Below are positions 51,068-63,713 of a DNA stretch of 64,000 nt, one piece after another. The notes beneath the pieces are model-generated. The model was not told the origin of the DNA, made no database searches, and saw only the letters and a list, made by a program, of their open reading frames with translations. Source of the stretch: Onchidella celtica (taxonomy: Eukaryota > Mollusca > Gastropoda > Systellommatophora > Onchidiidae). The stretch lies in contig OZ007571.1 in assembly GCA_963931925.1 (NCBI GenBank), positions 35,630,233-35,694,232 on the forward strand. Reading direction: 5' to 3'. A program made the position numbers and the translations under genes. Within the stretch, counting starts at the first letter, position 1, and every line of letters begins with the position of its first letter.

Positions 51068-54000
51068 ATGGCCCTAGGAAGGAAAAGAGGTATACTTGTC
51101 TGTTCCTTCTATACTCAAGGCTATTAATTTTTGCATATTTTGTGATCCATTTTCTTCTTTGAAATTTTTGTGTGTGTATGTGTTACATAAAGACATACTT
51201 CAAATTATTTTAAGGTTTCTTGTCAACTAATTTTGATTTTGTTGTTAAAAAATCTCAAAATTTTGCAGTTCTAATATTTTAAATTTTAGTGGAACACATT
51301 CATTGTGCCTGATGTCGGAGATATAATATAATTATATAATATCCTGAATAAATTTTAAGGCACAAACAATTTTTAAGTAAAGTTTTAGAATTATGAATTG
51401 ATGTGCGATGTTCAGTATGAAAACTGGAGTAATAGGAGAGGATATATTGGATTTTAACACACTGTCTGCCAGTATTTTTGCATCAGGCAGTCTCAGAGCA
51501 CCAGGCATTTCAGCTAAATATGTAGCAAAAAAATCACTGTATCAAAGATTCAAAACCTTACATATATCTCCATGAAATTTGGTTTGTGTATACATATGGC
51601 TGAGCTAACTGAATCTGGCAGTAATTTTTAGATCTGATAGGAATAGATAATGAACCATGCTACTAGACTCAATCTAAAAGTGGTTAAAACAACGAAACAA
51701 ATAATAAAGTGAATGAAAAACACATAAGTAGGTTCAATTTACAGGCTGCAGACGTGTTTATCAGGTAGTACTAGAGATGTCTGAATGTTTCAAACTTACC
51801 TAGGAGTTCCTTTGGCTTCGCCGGAACAAGGGTCAGGTTGCTAGATCCCCACTAACTAGCTGCACGACTAGATTTCTTTTCAAAAAGTGACCCCTGTATT
51901 CTCACAACGAATGTTTAAATTGCGTATTACTGTAAAGAACCATCAGGTAGACGAAGATTTGCAAGACAAAAAAATTGAGAACACACTGACCAAGAGTGTC
52001 TCAGTCTTGGCATGGAACACAGACTAATAAATTAACCAGACTGGATGATCCCATTGTGTGACGTCACAAAACAGCGAAAGGTCATGAACCATCCGCCATA
52101 TTAGGTTTAAGGTAGCGACCGACAATTCAGCATAACTACAATTTTGAATGACACCATTTTGACGCGCCTACTGAACACGGAAGTTTGGTTCCATACCAAG
52201 AAATTAATACATGTACAACCAATCTTGACAAATGAAAAGAAATTTCTACTGCAGATAGAACTAGAATCGGAATTTCCCAAGCGGCGGCCATGTTGGTTAT
52301 ACAGTCGTCGCTCGGGAAATTCCATAAAAAACGAGACAGCCCGAAGCTCGTGTTTCCAGTCTGGTTAATTTATTAGTCTGTGGCATGGAACACTTAAATC
52401 TAGAAACCAAGAACACCTCAAACTTGATTGTTAGTGAGTTAAACTTGACTATCAGCTTTGAGTTCAAGAGAAAAAAAAAGTGTTTTGTTTGATTGATTTC
52501 CTCTGTAAATTCTCAGATTATAGATTATGGCATTTTACAGTATTTAGACATTTCTGTTTGTCTTTGCACTTTCTTATTTGGCTTCTTTTGTACAGATTGA
52601 AGTAAATTTACATGTTAAATGCAGTACATTGACAACTCCAAACCAACATTTACGTTCAGTGCTTTTTTTTATTGTCAGCATTGGAACAGACCAAAGAGAA
52701 AGATGTTGTTGGCACCAGATCTACAACAAGGTATAGTCTAGAGCTTTGTAATCTTCGAATGTATACATTAATGACATTACTTTAGGTACATGGGAAGAGA
52801 GAACTTGGGCAACATGTAGCCATTATCTTCTTTAGGTAATTTAAGAAAAAAAAAAATTGACATGTCTCTTGTCTTCTGTTGAGGGGTGAGTTTTGGGTTG
52901 CCTTTGTGACTCTGCATAATCTTTTTTTCTCCTCCATTCAACCTGGACAGTTCTGACTTTAGTGTGTAGTGACCATCTGTTTAGACTAGAGGTAGTATTC
53001 ATTGTGTGTTTGTGTGTGTGATTTAGAAAAGCAGATGCTAAATTTTAAAGTGAGGTAAGTCAGATAGAGCTACCAAACTTGCAGTAAAATTTTCAGCTCT
53101 GAAGTTCATCTATCTCTGTCATTGCCATGGAAATCCTCCATATCCTTAGGAAATTTAATTTGAGAAATTTGTAAATTCTTCGTGAATCATTTGTTGTAAG
53201 CCATACTCACAGCATGGTGTTTGATTTGCGTACAGGTCAGGAATCAGTCAGGTAAACACAAGTGGAAATCAGAGAGATGAAAGACAAACTACACCAAAGA
53301 GGGCCAAACAGGACAAGTTCATTTCGCCATCTCTCTCTGCTGCTGGGGACCATACGAAAGCTCTCCGTTCCACCCAGACTGTGTCATCTTCTCCTGGTCT
53401 TGTTAAAGGCACAAAATCTGCTGAAAAGAAAGTGCAAAGAGTGATTGGTGGCTCAGGCAATACCCCAAAATCTAAGTTTACCCCCACCAGAGCTGGAACA
53501 ACCTCGAAATGTAGAGCAGGTGATAGTGGACTTCAGTTGAGAGGCAGAAGAAAATTGTCACCAGCACCATTAAAGCCATCTGATGAGGAAGAAGCCAAGA
53601 AAACATCAGACAGCAGCAAGGCCAAAACTAGTAACAAATCATCTAGCACAGATGGCAGATCTACATCCATGACAAGAAACAATAGAAGTAAAGCCAGTGC
53701 AGCTCAGTCACCATTTCCAGAAGCTCAAATGAAACAGAATATTGGTGGAAAACATCAAGCAGTGTGCGACAAGAAGGACATTGCAAGCACTGGGAAAGTG
53801 AAAATGGTAGAGGACAAGTCACCTCTGCTCCTGACTCGAACACGAGGGAAAACTGCTGTGGATGAACATTGTTTACCAGGTGACAGAAAGTCCAGTCCTG
53901 CTGACACAGTAAGAGGTAAGAGAGGGGTAGTGATCACACCTGCAAACCAGGACAGCAAACAAACAGACAAAAGTAAATCAGCAGAACAGGACTCAATGAA

Positions 54001-57000
54001 AGATAAGCCAGGTAAACCACAGGTGAGGTCTTCAAGATCTGCAGGCAGACAGGACCAGAAAACACCAGAAAAAAATGAGACAAAAGAGAAGAAAGTTATG
54101 CTTGGTAAAGATAAGAATAAAGTCACAGAGAAACAGGATGATGAAAAAACATCACATATACCAGATGTATCTAGTTCACGGTCCTCACGGTCTGCATCCC
54201 GTCAAGAAGTAAATAAAGCTTTGGTTCTATCCTCCAACACAAGTCAATGTTCCACAGCTGAACAATCAAACACTGTTAATGAGAAACAGCTGTCCAATGC
54301 TGGTCCTAGTACAGCTTCAGCAAGGTCAGTTGCTGTCTATTTGACGGAATTTTCCTCTATAAGGAGTACAAGAGGAAACCAGTCAAAGGCAATTGATGTG
54401 TTATCAAAAAAAACAGATACAGACAGCAGGAAATCCCTTTTGAGCCCACAGTCAACTATCAAGATTGCCAGAAAACCTGTTAAGCGAGCAGCCCCCTTAG
54501 CTTTATGCGAAATTATTCAGAAGAAGAGGAAGGAAGATCTCAACCACAGTTCATCAGATCAGCCTGATCAAAAGAACAGTATGGAATGCGATGATGGTGG
54601 TACATTAGAAAAGGTGTCAGAGACTCATGCTGAAGACAGTAGTGTAAAGCAAGAAGTCCCTAGTCTTTCAATCTGTGGCTCAGATTTAACTGATTTAGAG
54701 ACAGAGAAAAAAGTCAAAACTTGTGACAGAAAATCAGATCTCATTGAATTGGTTGTTTCTGGTGAGAGTGACAGTCAGGCAGGCAAGAAGGAAGAGACAG
54801 AGAAGAGAGGAGAAATGACGGTCTTCCAAAGCAAAGATGACATTTTTCAGTCAGAAACCATCGAAAGTGAAAGTTTGAAGACTGAAAACAATGTAGAAGC
54901 TGACAAATCTATTGGAGATCTGACCCAGAAACTTGAAGATGGGCCGAAGGCTAAAGAGGTGACCAAAGCTGAAGGCCATCCTCAGGTCAGCAGTCAATCT
55001 AGCAAAGTAGTCTTGACAGATATTATATCAGAGTGCTCAGCACCTGAGAGCAGTACAGACTGTAAACAAACACCTGATACCATCACCCTAGCCAAGACTG
55101 AGGATCCACCAGCTCAACAGAATGAGAGTGTGGATGAGGCTAGCATTGTCAGAGACCAACCACACAAAGAAGAAACTGTGACTGAAATGAGTGAATCTGT
55201 AAAGGTAAATGAGCCTACAGCTTCATCAGTCACAGATGCTGCTGGCACCAACACACTGATTGAAAGTAGGATTGTGGAACTGTCGGCCAGAAATGAGAAG
55301 TCTGAAGACAAAATAATGCCTTGCACAGAACAAGATAAACTTGACGACCGGGAAAGAGATATTACAAGTGATCGGACTGGAATACATAGCACTGCGGATA
55401 TTGAGAGTGAAGACAATTCTGAAGCAAATAAAGTGATCGCAGAAAAGACAAAGATATGCTCTCTCTCAGCCAGTAATAATACTGTTTCTGATATGATAGA
55501 CAATATTAAAGTTTCAGAGCAACATATTCAGGCTGTAGAAAGTGAAGCTGAGGATAAGGACAGATCTGCCCATGTATCAACACCAGAACTTCCATCTGAT
55601 GATGAAATGGATTTCAAAACAGAGGTAGAAAGTGTGGCAGAGGACTCTATGGACAAATCAGAAATGAAAGGGCCAAGCGAAATTTTGCGAGATATTGTGG
55701 AAAATTTCTCATCAGAGACCAAAGCTGACGAGTTATCGAAGTTTGATGTTGATCTTGACATCAAGCAAGAAATCGAAGAGGATGAAAGTATGGGAGAAAA
55801 TATCACAATGCTCTCTGGAAACTTTGATGATGTGAAAGCAGAAGTGAAGGAAGAATTTGAAGTTGTCGCTGAATGGAATATTGGAAGCCCGAAAGATGTT
55901 GAAGACACGCTTCCAGGGAGTGAAGAGCCATTTGATTCGCCATCTGAAAGACTTTCCAACAGTTTTAGTCCAGAATTATCCACTCAGCAAGACTGTGCTT
56001 CAGCTGAACCTGTAGCAACAGAGGTTCAGCTGGGATCATCTCCCCTTGAATCTACTGCTGGTACTTTGCAAAATGTCAGTGTAACAAATACTGCAGTTAC
56101 CACAAGTGTTACCACCTCTGTCCCACAAATTGTTGTTGTCACATCAAGAACAGTTGCGAACAGGCAGACAGCTTCCCCAGAAGTAAGATCACTGATAAAA
56201 AAAGTTCTAGTGCCTGGCTCAGAAAGCGAAGTCTCTGTACTCAGCACAGCTTCATCTAGCCCTGCCAATGAAAGTAGATCGTCCACTCCAGACACAGCCA
56301 CCAGATCTTTGGAGCTGCTGTCATCTGTTACTACAACTCCTAAAATTACCATCACCACATCAGGTTCTGCCCCAGATTATAGTGTAGAGCAATCAAGCGC
56401 TGAGGCTTCTTATCTGGAAGCCCCAGCTAATAAAAATGTGGAGCTTGTCATTCCTACATCCACGTCTGAGGAGCTCTCAGGTTCTCCTAGTCTCTCACAA
56501 ATCAAAATACAAATGGCTTCAGGTAAAACAACAGTAATTAGTGTGAAAAAACGTGCAGGCTCTACTGAGGGAGTGACCACAACAGGGATGTCATTATTAC
56601 AAGGAACATCAGTGATGGCATTAGGCTCAAAACATTTTGTAACAGTTCCTCCAGAAAGCCCTACCAAACCACCTATTACCATCTCAATGAATCCGAGCTT
56701 ATTGGGCCGCCGCCGTGCTAGTGAACAGGCCCAAACCAAAACGGAGCCCATTTTGTGTTCTGTAACTCCAGCAAAACCAGCTAGATCCCAGAACAGTGAA
56801 AATCCTTCAGTGGAGTCTCTGTACAAAGAACTTCTGCGAGGTAAAACTTGTGCATTCAATGCCAATCTGAAAAACTTATTTTCCAAATCATCAACTTCTT
56901 ATGAAAGTTCTTCTGTTACAAGCCAAGCTGCAAATTCCCAGGCAACCCAATTGACCACAGCAGACCTCACAAACACCACAATTGTAACATCCCCATCTGT

Positions 57001-60000
57001 CATCTCAGAGAGCAAGTCAAGCATCAGTCAAGCTCCATCTAGCCCTACAGTTGTTACAGCCAGCAAAATTTCCACCACCATCACCACCACATCATCAGAT
57101 GCTGCTGTAGGCACCAAAGATTTGCTTTTTGTGAAATCACAAGTGAAAACTCCTCTAGAGAAATACAGTCCAGAAGATATGGAAGAAGATGATTTGTATC
57201 CTAATACAGATGGACGCATCTTCCCAAAGAGAGGTGAAACAGAATCACTCAAATGTTAGAATAGTCTTTTTTTTTTTTCTTGGAATCAATCTCACCAATT
57301 TCAAATGTTGAGGTAAAAGTAGTAGTGTGGCATGGTCATGTTTTGTTTTGCCTTTTTTTTTTTTTGTTATTGTTTTTAATGCTGGTAAAATAAATCAACT
57401 TAACCAAAACTTCAGACACAGGATCACAACAAAGGATTTAAAAGTGACCTGACATTCAGTTTTAAGTATTATATGCATTGCATGAGCAACTGGTCTGGAT
57501 ATGTCTCAAAGAAAAGTGTTTGTGAATTTCATTTTCAAGTTGTATGGAGTTTTGTATTGTTCAGTCTTTTCCCACAGGTATTCTTATTATTTTCAAAAGC
57601 ATGAGTGATGTCTATAATTGATAACTGATATTCTTTTAGGCCGTGAATGCCCATGTCCTGGTTGTGATGGCAGTGGCCACATCACTGGTCTTTATACAAA
57701 CCATAGAAGGTAGGTAGTCTTCTATTCATCTCAACCACCAGAGTACAGAGCTGAGGAAACCAATGGGGAGGTGCTGAAATCTCTGAATTAGGCTAGAGAG
57801 CTCTTGAGGTCAAGATGGAGATTTTAAGCCTTTGAGTTTGAGTTTCTTGCTCTGTCAGAGACGGTTCAAACACTTTGATGTACATTTTAACACTTAGTCT
57901 TAAGCTGTTTCTAACTTCACAGGATGAAGTTTTCTGTAAGTTTATTGTACACTGCTCTCAAGATCACACATATTCCAATTCCATCTGTAAAATTCTGCCT
58001 CTACTCTCTCCCTAATTCTGGGGAAAATTTAGTGCTTTGTGTTTAAGAAATTGTTCTCATATAATAAAGTGATTTGTAGTTTTTGTTTTCCTTGGCATAT
58101 GGAAATGAATATAAAGTTGTATGCACAATAAATTAGGATAAAGAGTTTTCTCTGCATTTTTTGCTAGTGGTATTATTAGAGTTTTGAGACTGGAATCTAG
58201 GAAGATGTGTGGCATTATTTTCCAGTGTTCGTTTATCAGCAATTATGTTGCTTGTTTTACAGCATTTCTGGCTGTCCCCGAAGAGCTGAGCTTCCTCTGG
58301 AGGTGATAGAAAGTAAGATATTCATGTGTCTGTCTGCAAGCTACTGTTCAAATACTGAATGAACAAAACATGATAATTATGTCGTCTAGCTGCCAACCAG
58401 TATGGAAAAATTAAAATTGTATGATAAGTCCATTTTTGTGATGAAAGTACACATTTGAAGAATTTCCCCTTTCATTCAAGCAAAACATAGTGAGGAGAAA
58501 ACAAAAACGGAACTTTTGTATCTGATCTACCACCTATAGCACTAGACTTAGCGATTCAGTAGGCCGAACCATTGTCTGAGATGTACCCTATCTGTTCTGC
58601 CATTACGGTGCACGCCCGAACTCACGATAACCTTTGTGCCCCCTCCACAAGCAAGCAACAGTAATGTTGCATAATTAGTTATTTTGACATATACCATCAG
58701 TATCCGCGCCCTTCAGCCTTTCACGCTAGCTGGTATGGGAACACGTGCAGTTTAGGTCACACTTTTATAATATATCATAAACCAAGGCAGTCAATGCCTT
58801 AGAACTAGATGGACACAGTTTGAGGAGTTTCATTTTATTTCACTATGAAGCTCTTGTTTTGTTTTTTTGCAGTTTTACACATTTACAACCATCTTGGGTG
58901 GTTTTAACCACTGGTTGATTTAGATCGGCTTTGCATTAGAATCTAGATCTACATCTTAACGTAATCGGCAATCATGGATAAACTAGGCAAAGGCATACAT
59001 TTAACTTTGACATCAGAAATCGAAATTGAGAGCCAATGAACTAGTAAACAGTAGTACTAGAAATGGATCTGTGAGAACAAAGTGGACATGGCTTGTGAAG
59101 TGGTTTCAGTTCGAGATTTATACTAGATCCATTATTGTTCATGCCAAACATAGATTAGCAATCATTGATATATAATCTGAAGTCTTCACTATCCAAATCA
59201 TGAGGGTGAAAGTTCACATTGATGGCAGGGAACAGCCAAATACAGTGGACTTCACTTGAGTTGAACTCGCATGAGATGAACTTCTCTTGAGTTGATCTTT
59301 TATGGTGGAACCGGCACCGTTACATCATATTTTATATTAAAATGAAACGGTTGTGCAGACTTCAATTCAGGCGTTGCAATACCTGTGCTGACCTTGATTT
59401 CCTGTCCCATCACTTATTCCAATTCTTGAATCCCAAACAGATAGTTGATCTCTATTATCCGACCAGTGAAATTGAGTCGGCACCTCAACCATCCGACACA
59501 GACACTCCCCCATTTGTTACGGGGATGGTTATTATGAAATTATTGTTACGACTGCATTTTAATCTATCGAGAGGTTTTTAGAAATTACTCTTCCATACCA
59601 TGCCACATATACTAATAACAATTCGAGTAAGTTTTATCAAGGACCTTGCAGGGCCACAAATTTATTACTTTAAATTCCCTAACAAATTTCGTCTAGCTCT
59701 TACATATTAAAAAGACAACATCAGCAGCATCAAATGAAAACACAATAATATATCACTAGAAGTCTCCTCTAGATTCTTAAAAGATTATATCATTCTGACT
59801 CATTCACAATTTAATTATTACTTATCTATCTTTCAGATTTAGCCTACCTACTATCTAACAAATAATATCTTAATGTCTCAGACGACAATGTTAACTCAGT
59901 TATTTGTGCCTACCGCTTAAAAAGGATATAACTCGTCAACACAACTGACGCAGTTACATTAGATCTAGATCTACTCTAGGATGGGCTGGCAATCCCCAGC

Positions 60001-63000
60001 CTCATCCAGACACATCAATTTCAATTTACAAATGTGTATACCAGACACTCATGCTAGATCTAGTTGCATGTAAAATACATTGTAGTCTTGCATTCTTCGG
60101 TAGCACTTCTACTGGAAAATTAAGGTCAGATTCACGTTCATCGTCGAATCCGTAGGTAGAAACTTACGATTGTTCCCTGATACGAAATCAGGGAATAGAA
60201 GGAAATAGCTGTGGATAATTTCCATTGTCTATCAAGGACATAGACATGTCTTTAACAGTCTCTGATTCCCTCAGGCTGAATCTAAGCCGACTGCCCTCGC
60301 AGATGGAAAATTCTGCATGGAGTGAAGAAACCTAAAGATGGCTCCGCTTATATCTTCTGCAATTCCCCAGCGAACTGCCCAAATTTGATTGGTGCATCCA
60401 TTTCGAGCTCAGCTCGCAGTCTATTAATAGTAACAGACAAAGTTAATCTAACATGTCAAAACCTTTCCTAAAGTCTCTACACCCTCTACGTTTTATGTAC
60501 GAATTTATTCACTCCTTATTCGCCCCGTCTTTCCTTGCTAAAGTACACCCAAACCACGGGGTCGAAAACTGCACCGTCACTGTTAATTTATCCATTCGTT
60601 CTATCTTACCCCACTTTCTTTCCATCTCTAAGAAAAAGCGTTACAAAAACAAACTGTCCACGGGAATAGTTCAAGGACATTTGCACTGGCTAAAATCAAT
60701 GATGCCATGAAATAAACAAACCGTGACCCAGCACGGCAATTCTAGTCCTAACCCTGACACCATTGGTGCAGTAATGTATACATTACAGCACGCTGATAGG
60801 CTAGTCTAGTCCTCTCCATGGTTTCCCCGCTCCAAGGTCTCTCTTTGTTTTTAGGCACAGCCAAACAGATATTGTGTCCACCTGGGTGCCTATGACTACA
60901 TATACGTTGTCATGGGCAATGCCCCTCCCTCTCAGCCCTTCTCCTATGCATACTTCAAAACTACCACCATGTAACAGTTGAGGTAATTTCAGTACGTTAT
61001 GAGTACGGACAGTTGAGTGATGTGAACTGCTTCCCTTAACTCACTGATGCCCGGGATTTTTACCCTAGCTATTCCCTGGTACCCAGCGTTTCAAGGGTAT
61101 TTTTAAAAAACTATTTAAGCTACAGTGTTGCAATTTGACATGTATGTAAATATTATAATAAGATTTATAATGTAACAAACAGAACTGAGTTATCTTTCAT
61201 AATTTTGAGTTGTGCATGTGTGAATCATCTTCCGAGTCAGAAGAACTAAAATATTGGGCTGTAGAGGGTCCAGGCTGGTGTTTAGGTCTTCATATAGCTG
61301 TTACACTGTCTGGTTTACTACCCTGAGAGGCTACTGCATCATTAGAAGGCCATGTAGAGCTAGATCTACACATTTTTTGTACTCGAAGTCGGAACGACCG
61401 TAGGATTTTGAGCCAGGGGGGGGGGGTAGCAGTACAAAAACTATCATAACTTCGTTAGTTTTCACACTAGAGAGCTCATCCGGGTACTCAGTGAAATGGG
61501 AAATGACTCTAGAATTCACCCGTGCCACAGTCATCGCACTATTACATTACCTTTATGAGCTATTCATTGTTAAGAGTAAAATTGCACATACGCGATGTTG
61601 GGCAGCTGCCGTTGCAGTGAGAAAATCGCACCCATGCGATGACGGGCATCAGTGATTTAGAAACGCAACTGTTACAACTGTTGTAAATAAAAATAACACG
61701 GGATCCGTCGAACACTAAATTAATACTAAAGTTTATTAACTGTATGATGAAACGGATATCTCCTTCAGGAAGGCACAGGAGAAACGAACCTACACAAATG
61801 AATAGCCAAGCCCACATGAGGAATATAATACAAATGCTGAACACTCACCGCCTTTCACACTCACATGGCTCTTATTTATACACATCCTCACAGAAAACTC
61901 CCAAACCAGCTCAATCCCTGCATTAGCACGAGATCTATCTTGTACGTTCAGGAGACACACAAAACACCCAGTCATACAACAGCACGTCATCAGTTTACAT
62001 CATCTCAAAGCCAGCCTTGCGTAAACACTCTCTTTCCAATACTATGGAACGTTGTGGAATGTCCCACAATTAACAAAACAGGTCAGACAGATCAACACAC
62101 CGCCAAGCATCATCAACAACAAAAAAAGGAGAAAAAACTCCCGACAAGACAGGTCGCCGAGTGCTGGCGAAGGAAGAAGGGAAGGTGTAGACAAAACGAG
62201 CTACGCTCACCCTATGATGAAGCACATAACGGCTGGAAGGAGGAAAGGGGGGGGGTAGCCTGCAAGCCACCGTTCAACCCCGTACGCAGGGGAATGCCGA
62301 TAGGGTAGTCCCTAAGTCCAGAGCAGATCTAGAGGCCCATGGTCAAGCCAGTGGCGTGCCAGTGTTTTGACTGGCAGCCCACGCCAGTGAATCACGGGTC
62401 GGAATCACAAAGACTAAGCTTGCAAAGGCTCTCCCCACACTATCAAAAGGTGTAGCAAAGGTATGCGAATTATTGCTCAACACATTTGCAATATTACCTC
62501 ATCATCTGCACTTGCCTATGTCTAAGAACCAATCAGAAACAAGCTCTGAAATGACCGTCGCCCCAAATGCCCATGTTGGTTCATTAATATGTGCTAATCT
62601 GGATGAAGCTATTGTTTAGCGCTTGGAGGGGATGGAGCGTGGCGAGTTATCATGCTTCATTCTCAAGAAAATTACAGCTGTCAGTATCATAATTCAGATT
62701 TCATAATTTAACTTACAGACAAAGGTTAATTCATTATCAAGCCTGATAAGGCATATCTGGGAGTGGTTTCATACGGATCAGATAAAAACCACGTGCCCAG
62801 TGGTAATGTGTTAATCGGCAAGGGTCAGTGCGACCCAGATAAGATTCCCTGTGAGTAAAGTTGCTGATACGGTCAGTGGGCTTGACCAGTAGCACAGGCT
62901 GTTGTGAATTCTGAAAACGACTCATATAATCAATCAGTTCTTTCCTTTGGAAACAGAAAGAGCAGTGATAATGACATCAGCCAAGCTGAGTGTTGATATC

Positions 63001-63713
63001 ACTTATCAGGAGTCTGTTTTTGGATTTTGGAAAGTTGGCAGCTGTATTGTTTGGCATTTTAGTCACGATTAAGTTGGAGTTCACACTGAGTCTTGGCTCA
63101 GGGCCCAGAGGAATATGCAAAGTGTTTCTGAAGTACCAGTGAAGGTTTTTAGTTTTTTAGCCACGCATTATTTGGGTGGGAGCTTAATTTGGCATTGCAA
63201 GAAACATGAAGATTTCACAAATAAACAGTGAACTTGTGCAAAGGACTACTAGCTGTATGATACAGATGTAAAATGTCTCGTTCAAACTGACTTCAGAAGA
63301 CTAACCTGTCTTTGTTTTTCTCTTTCAGCCTTGCTGCGCAGTGAGAACAGTTTGAGGTAAGGCTGCTGTATCAATTATGAACAGCCTGTTTCATTCTTTG
63401 TATGTCCATGCATTGGCATTGAGAACTTATCAGTGGTGACAGAACATATTTAGGCCAAACAGTATGGAATATATATAGGGGATATTTGGGAGTGCCATTT
63501 TGCTCTGATTTCATTCTTGATGAGATGATCATCCCACCAAGTCCCCATTATTTTCTTGATCATTTAAAGAGGGTGATGTCTGATCTGTACAGATTTAGAA
63601 GGACATCACTAGCACCTGCATTTATGTATTAATATGCCTTTCATCCACAGATGCCCCACACCAGGCTGTAATGGTCGGGGCCACATCAACAACAATAGGA
63701 GCACACATAGAAG
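51068..63713 (+). CDS. MYT1: MYT1/ST18-family C2HC zinc-finger transcription factor (3' end beyond window)
   Basis: Coding exons: 51068-51089 (exon starts 51052), 52679-52730, 53236-57233, 57640-57709, 58263-58312, 63329-63356, 63651-63713, all GT-AG with matching phases; 4,283 nt, about 1,427 codons so far. The 3,998-nt exon encodes a Ser/Thr/Glu/Lys-rich, probably disordered region with no recognised domain but with SUMO-type sites V-K-Q-E (54644), I-K-Q-E (55760), V-K-A-E and V-K-E-E (55832-55855). Two fingers follow, each C-x4-C-x4-H-x7-H-x5-C: finger 1 [20 protein letters not shown] then SISGC; finger 2 [20 protein letters not shown], cut by the window. Each is split by an intron in the Arg-Ser codon after the last His. 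MYT1 family proteins are nuclear repressors that bind AAGTT-type sites and promote neuronal fate. The ATG (AAAATGG) is in good context; an upstream start is possible. Which vertebrate paralogue it matches cannot be said. Confidence 0.93.
51090..52017 (+). other. MYT1-like intron 1, proximal part
   Basis: AT-rich intronic DNA after the GTATAC donor at 51090, with no recognised features before the hAT-like MITE. Confidence 0.5.
52018..52382. mobile_element. hAT-like MITE, 365 bp, with 8-bp target duplication
   Basis: The ends are perfect 28-bp inverted repeats starting CACAGACTAATAAATTAACC. They are flanked by the identical 8-mer GCATGGAA at 52010-52017 and 52383-52390. An 8-bp duplication is the hallmark of hAT elements. 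The interior lacks a transposase and contains TGACGTCA (about 52061) and GCGGCCATGTTGG (about 52283). Its intact ends imply recent insertion into intron 1 of the MYT1-like gene. Confidence 0.9.
57234..57639 (+). other. MYT1-like intron 3
   Basis: A 406-bp intron with two long T runs (57268-57280, 57353-57365). If it is retained, translation stops after RGETESLKC at the TAG near 57257, giving a form without zinc fingers. Confidence 0.6.
57710..58262 (+). other. MYT1-like intron 4, within finger 1
   Basis: 553 bp between GTAGGT and TTGTTTTACAG. It splits zinc finger 1 after the second histidine. No other content recognised. Confidence 0.7.
58313..61035 (+). other. MYT1-like intron 5, proximal part
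   Basis: Mostly unrecognised AT-rich intron DNA. It includes a small hairpin at about 60174-60196 (TTCCCTGAT and its complement). ACAGTGGACTTCACTTGAGT near 59243 resembles diverged pogo-type ends. No coding exon was seen. Confidence 0.4.
61036..61655. mobile_element. piggyBac-like MITE, copy B (about 616 bp)
   Basis: Starts with TTAA (61036-61039) and CTCACTGATGC, and shares CCCTAGCTATTCCCTGGTAC and GAGAGCTCATCCGGGTACTC with copy A at 10623. The right end GGGCATCAGTGA is followed by TTTAG in place of TTAA, so that target site has decayed. It has about 170 bp of extra sequence (61240-61430) compared with copy A, ending in a poly-G run. Confidence 0.8.
61656..62379. other. MYT1-like intron 5, middle part
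   Basis: Somewhat GC-richer intronic DNA containing scattered open frames on both strands, none with a recognised domain. A poly-G run lies at about 62250-62258. Not identified. Confidence 0.35.
62380..62900 (+). repeat. Dispersed repeat, copy 3
   Basis: The most complete copy of the family also present at 13245 (+) and 48950 (-). Shared phrases include AACCAATCAGAAAC, AAAATTACAGCTGTCAGTAT and GGCAAGGGTCAGTGCGACC. Confidence 0.7.

Noticed and set aside
55114..56886. Long minus-strand frames of 110-158 codons
   Set aside because: They are shadows of the Ser/Thr-rich MYT1-like exon on the other strand.
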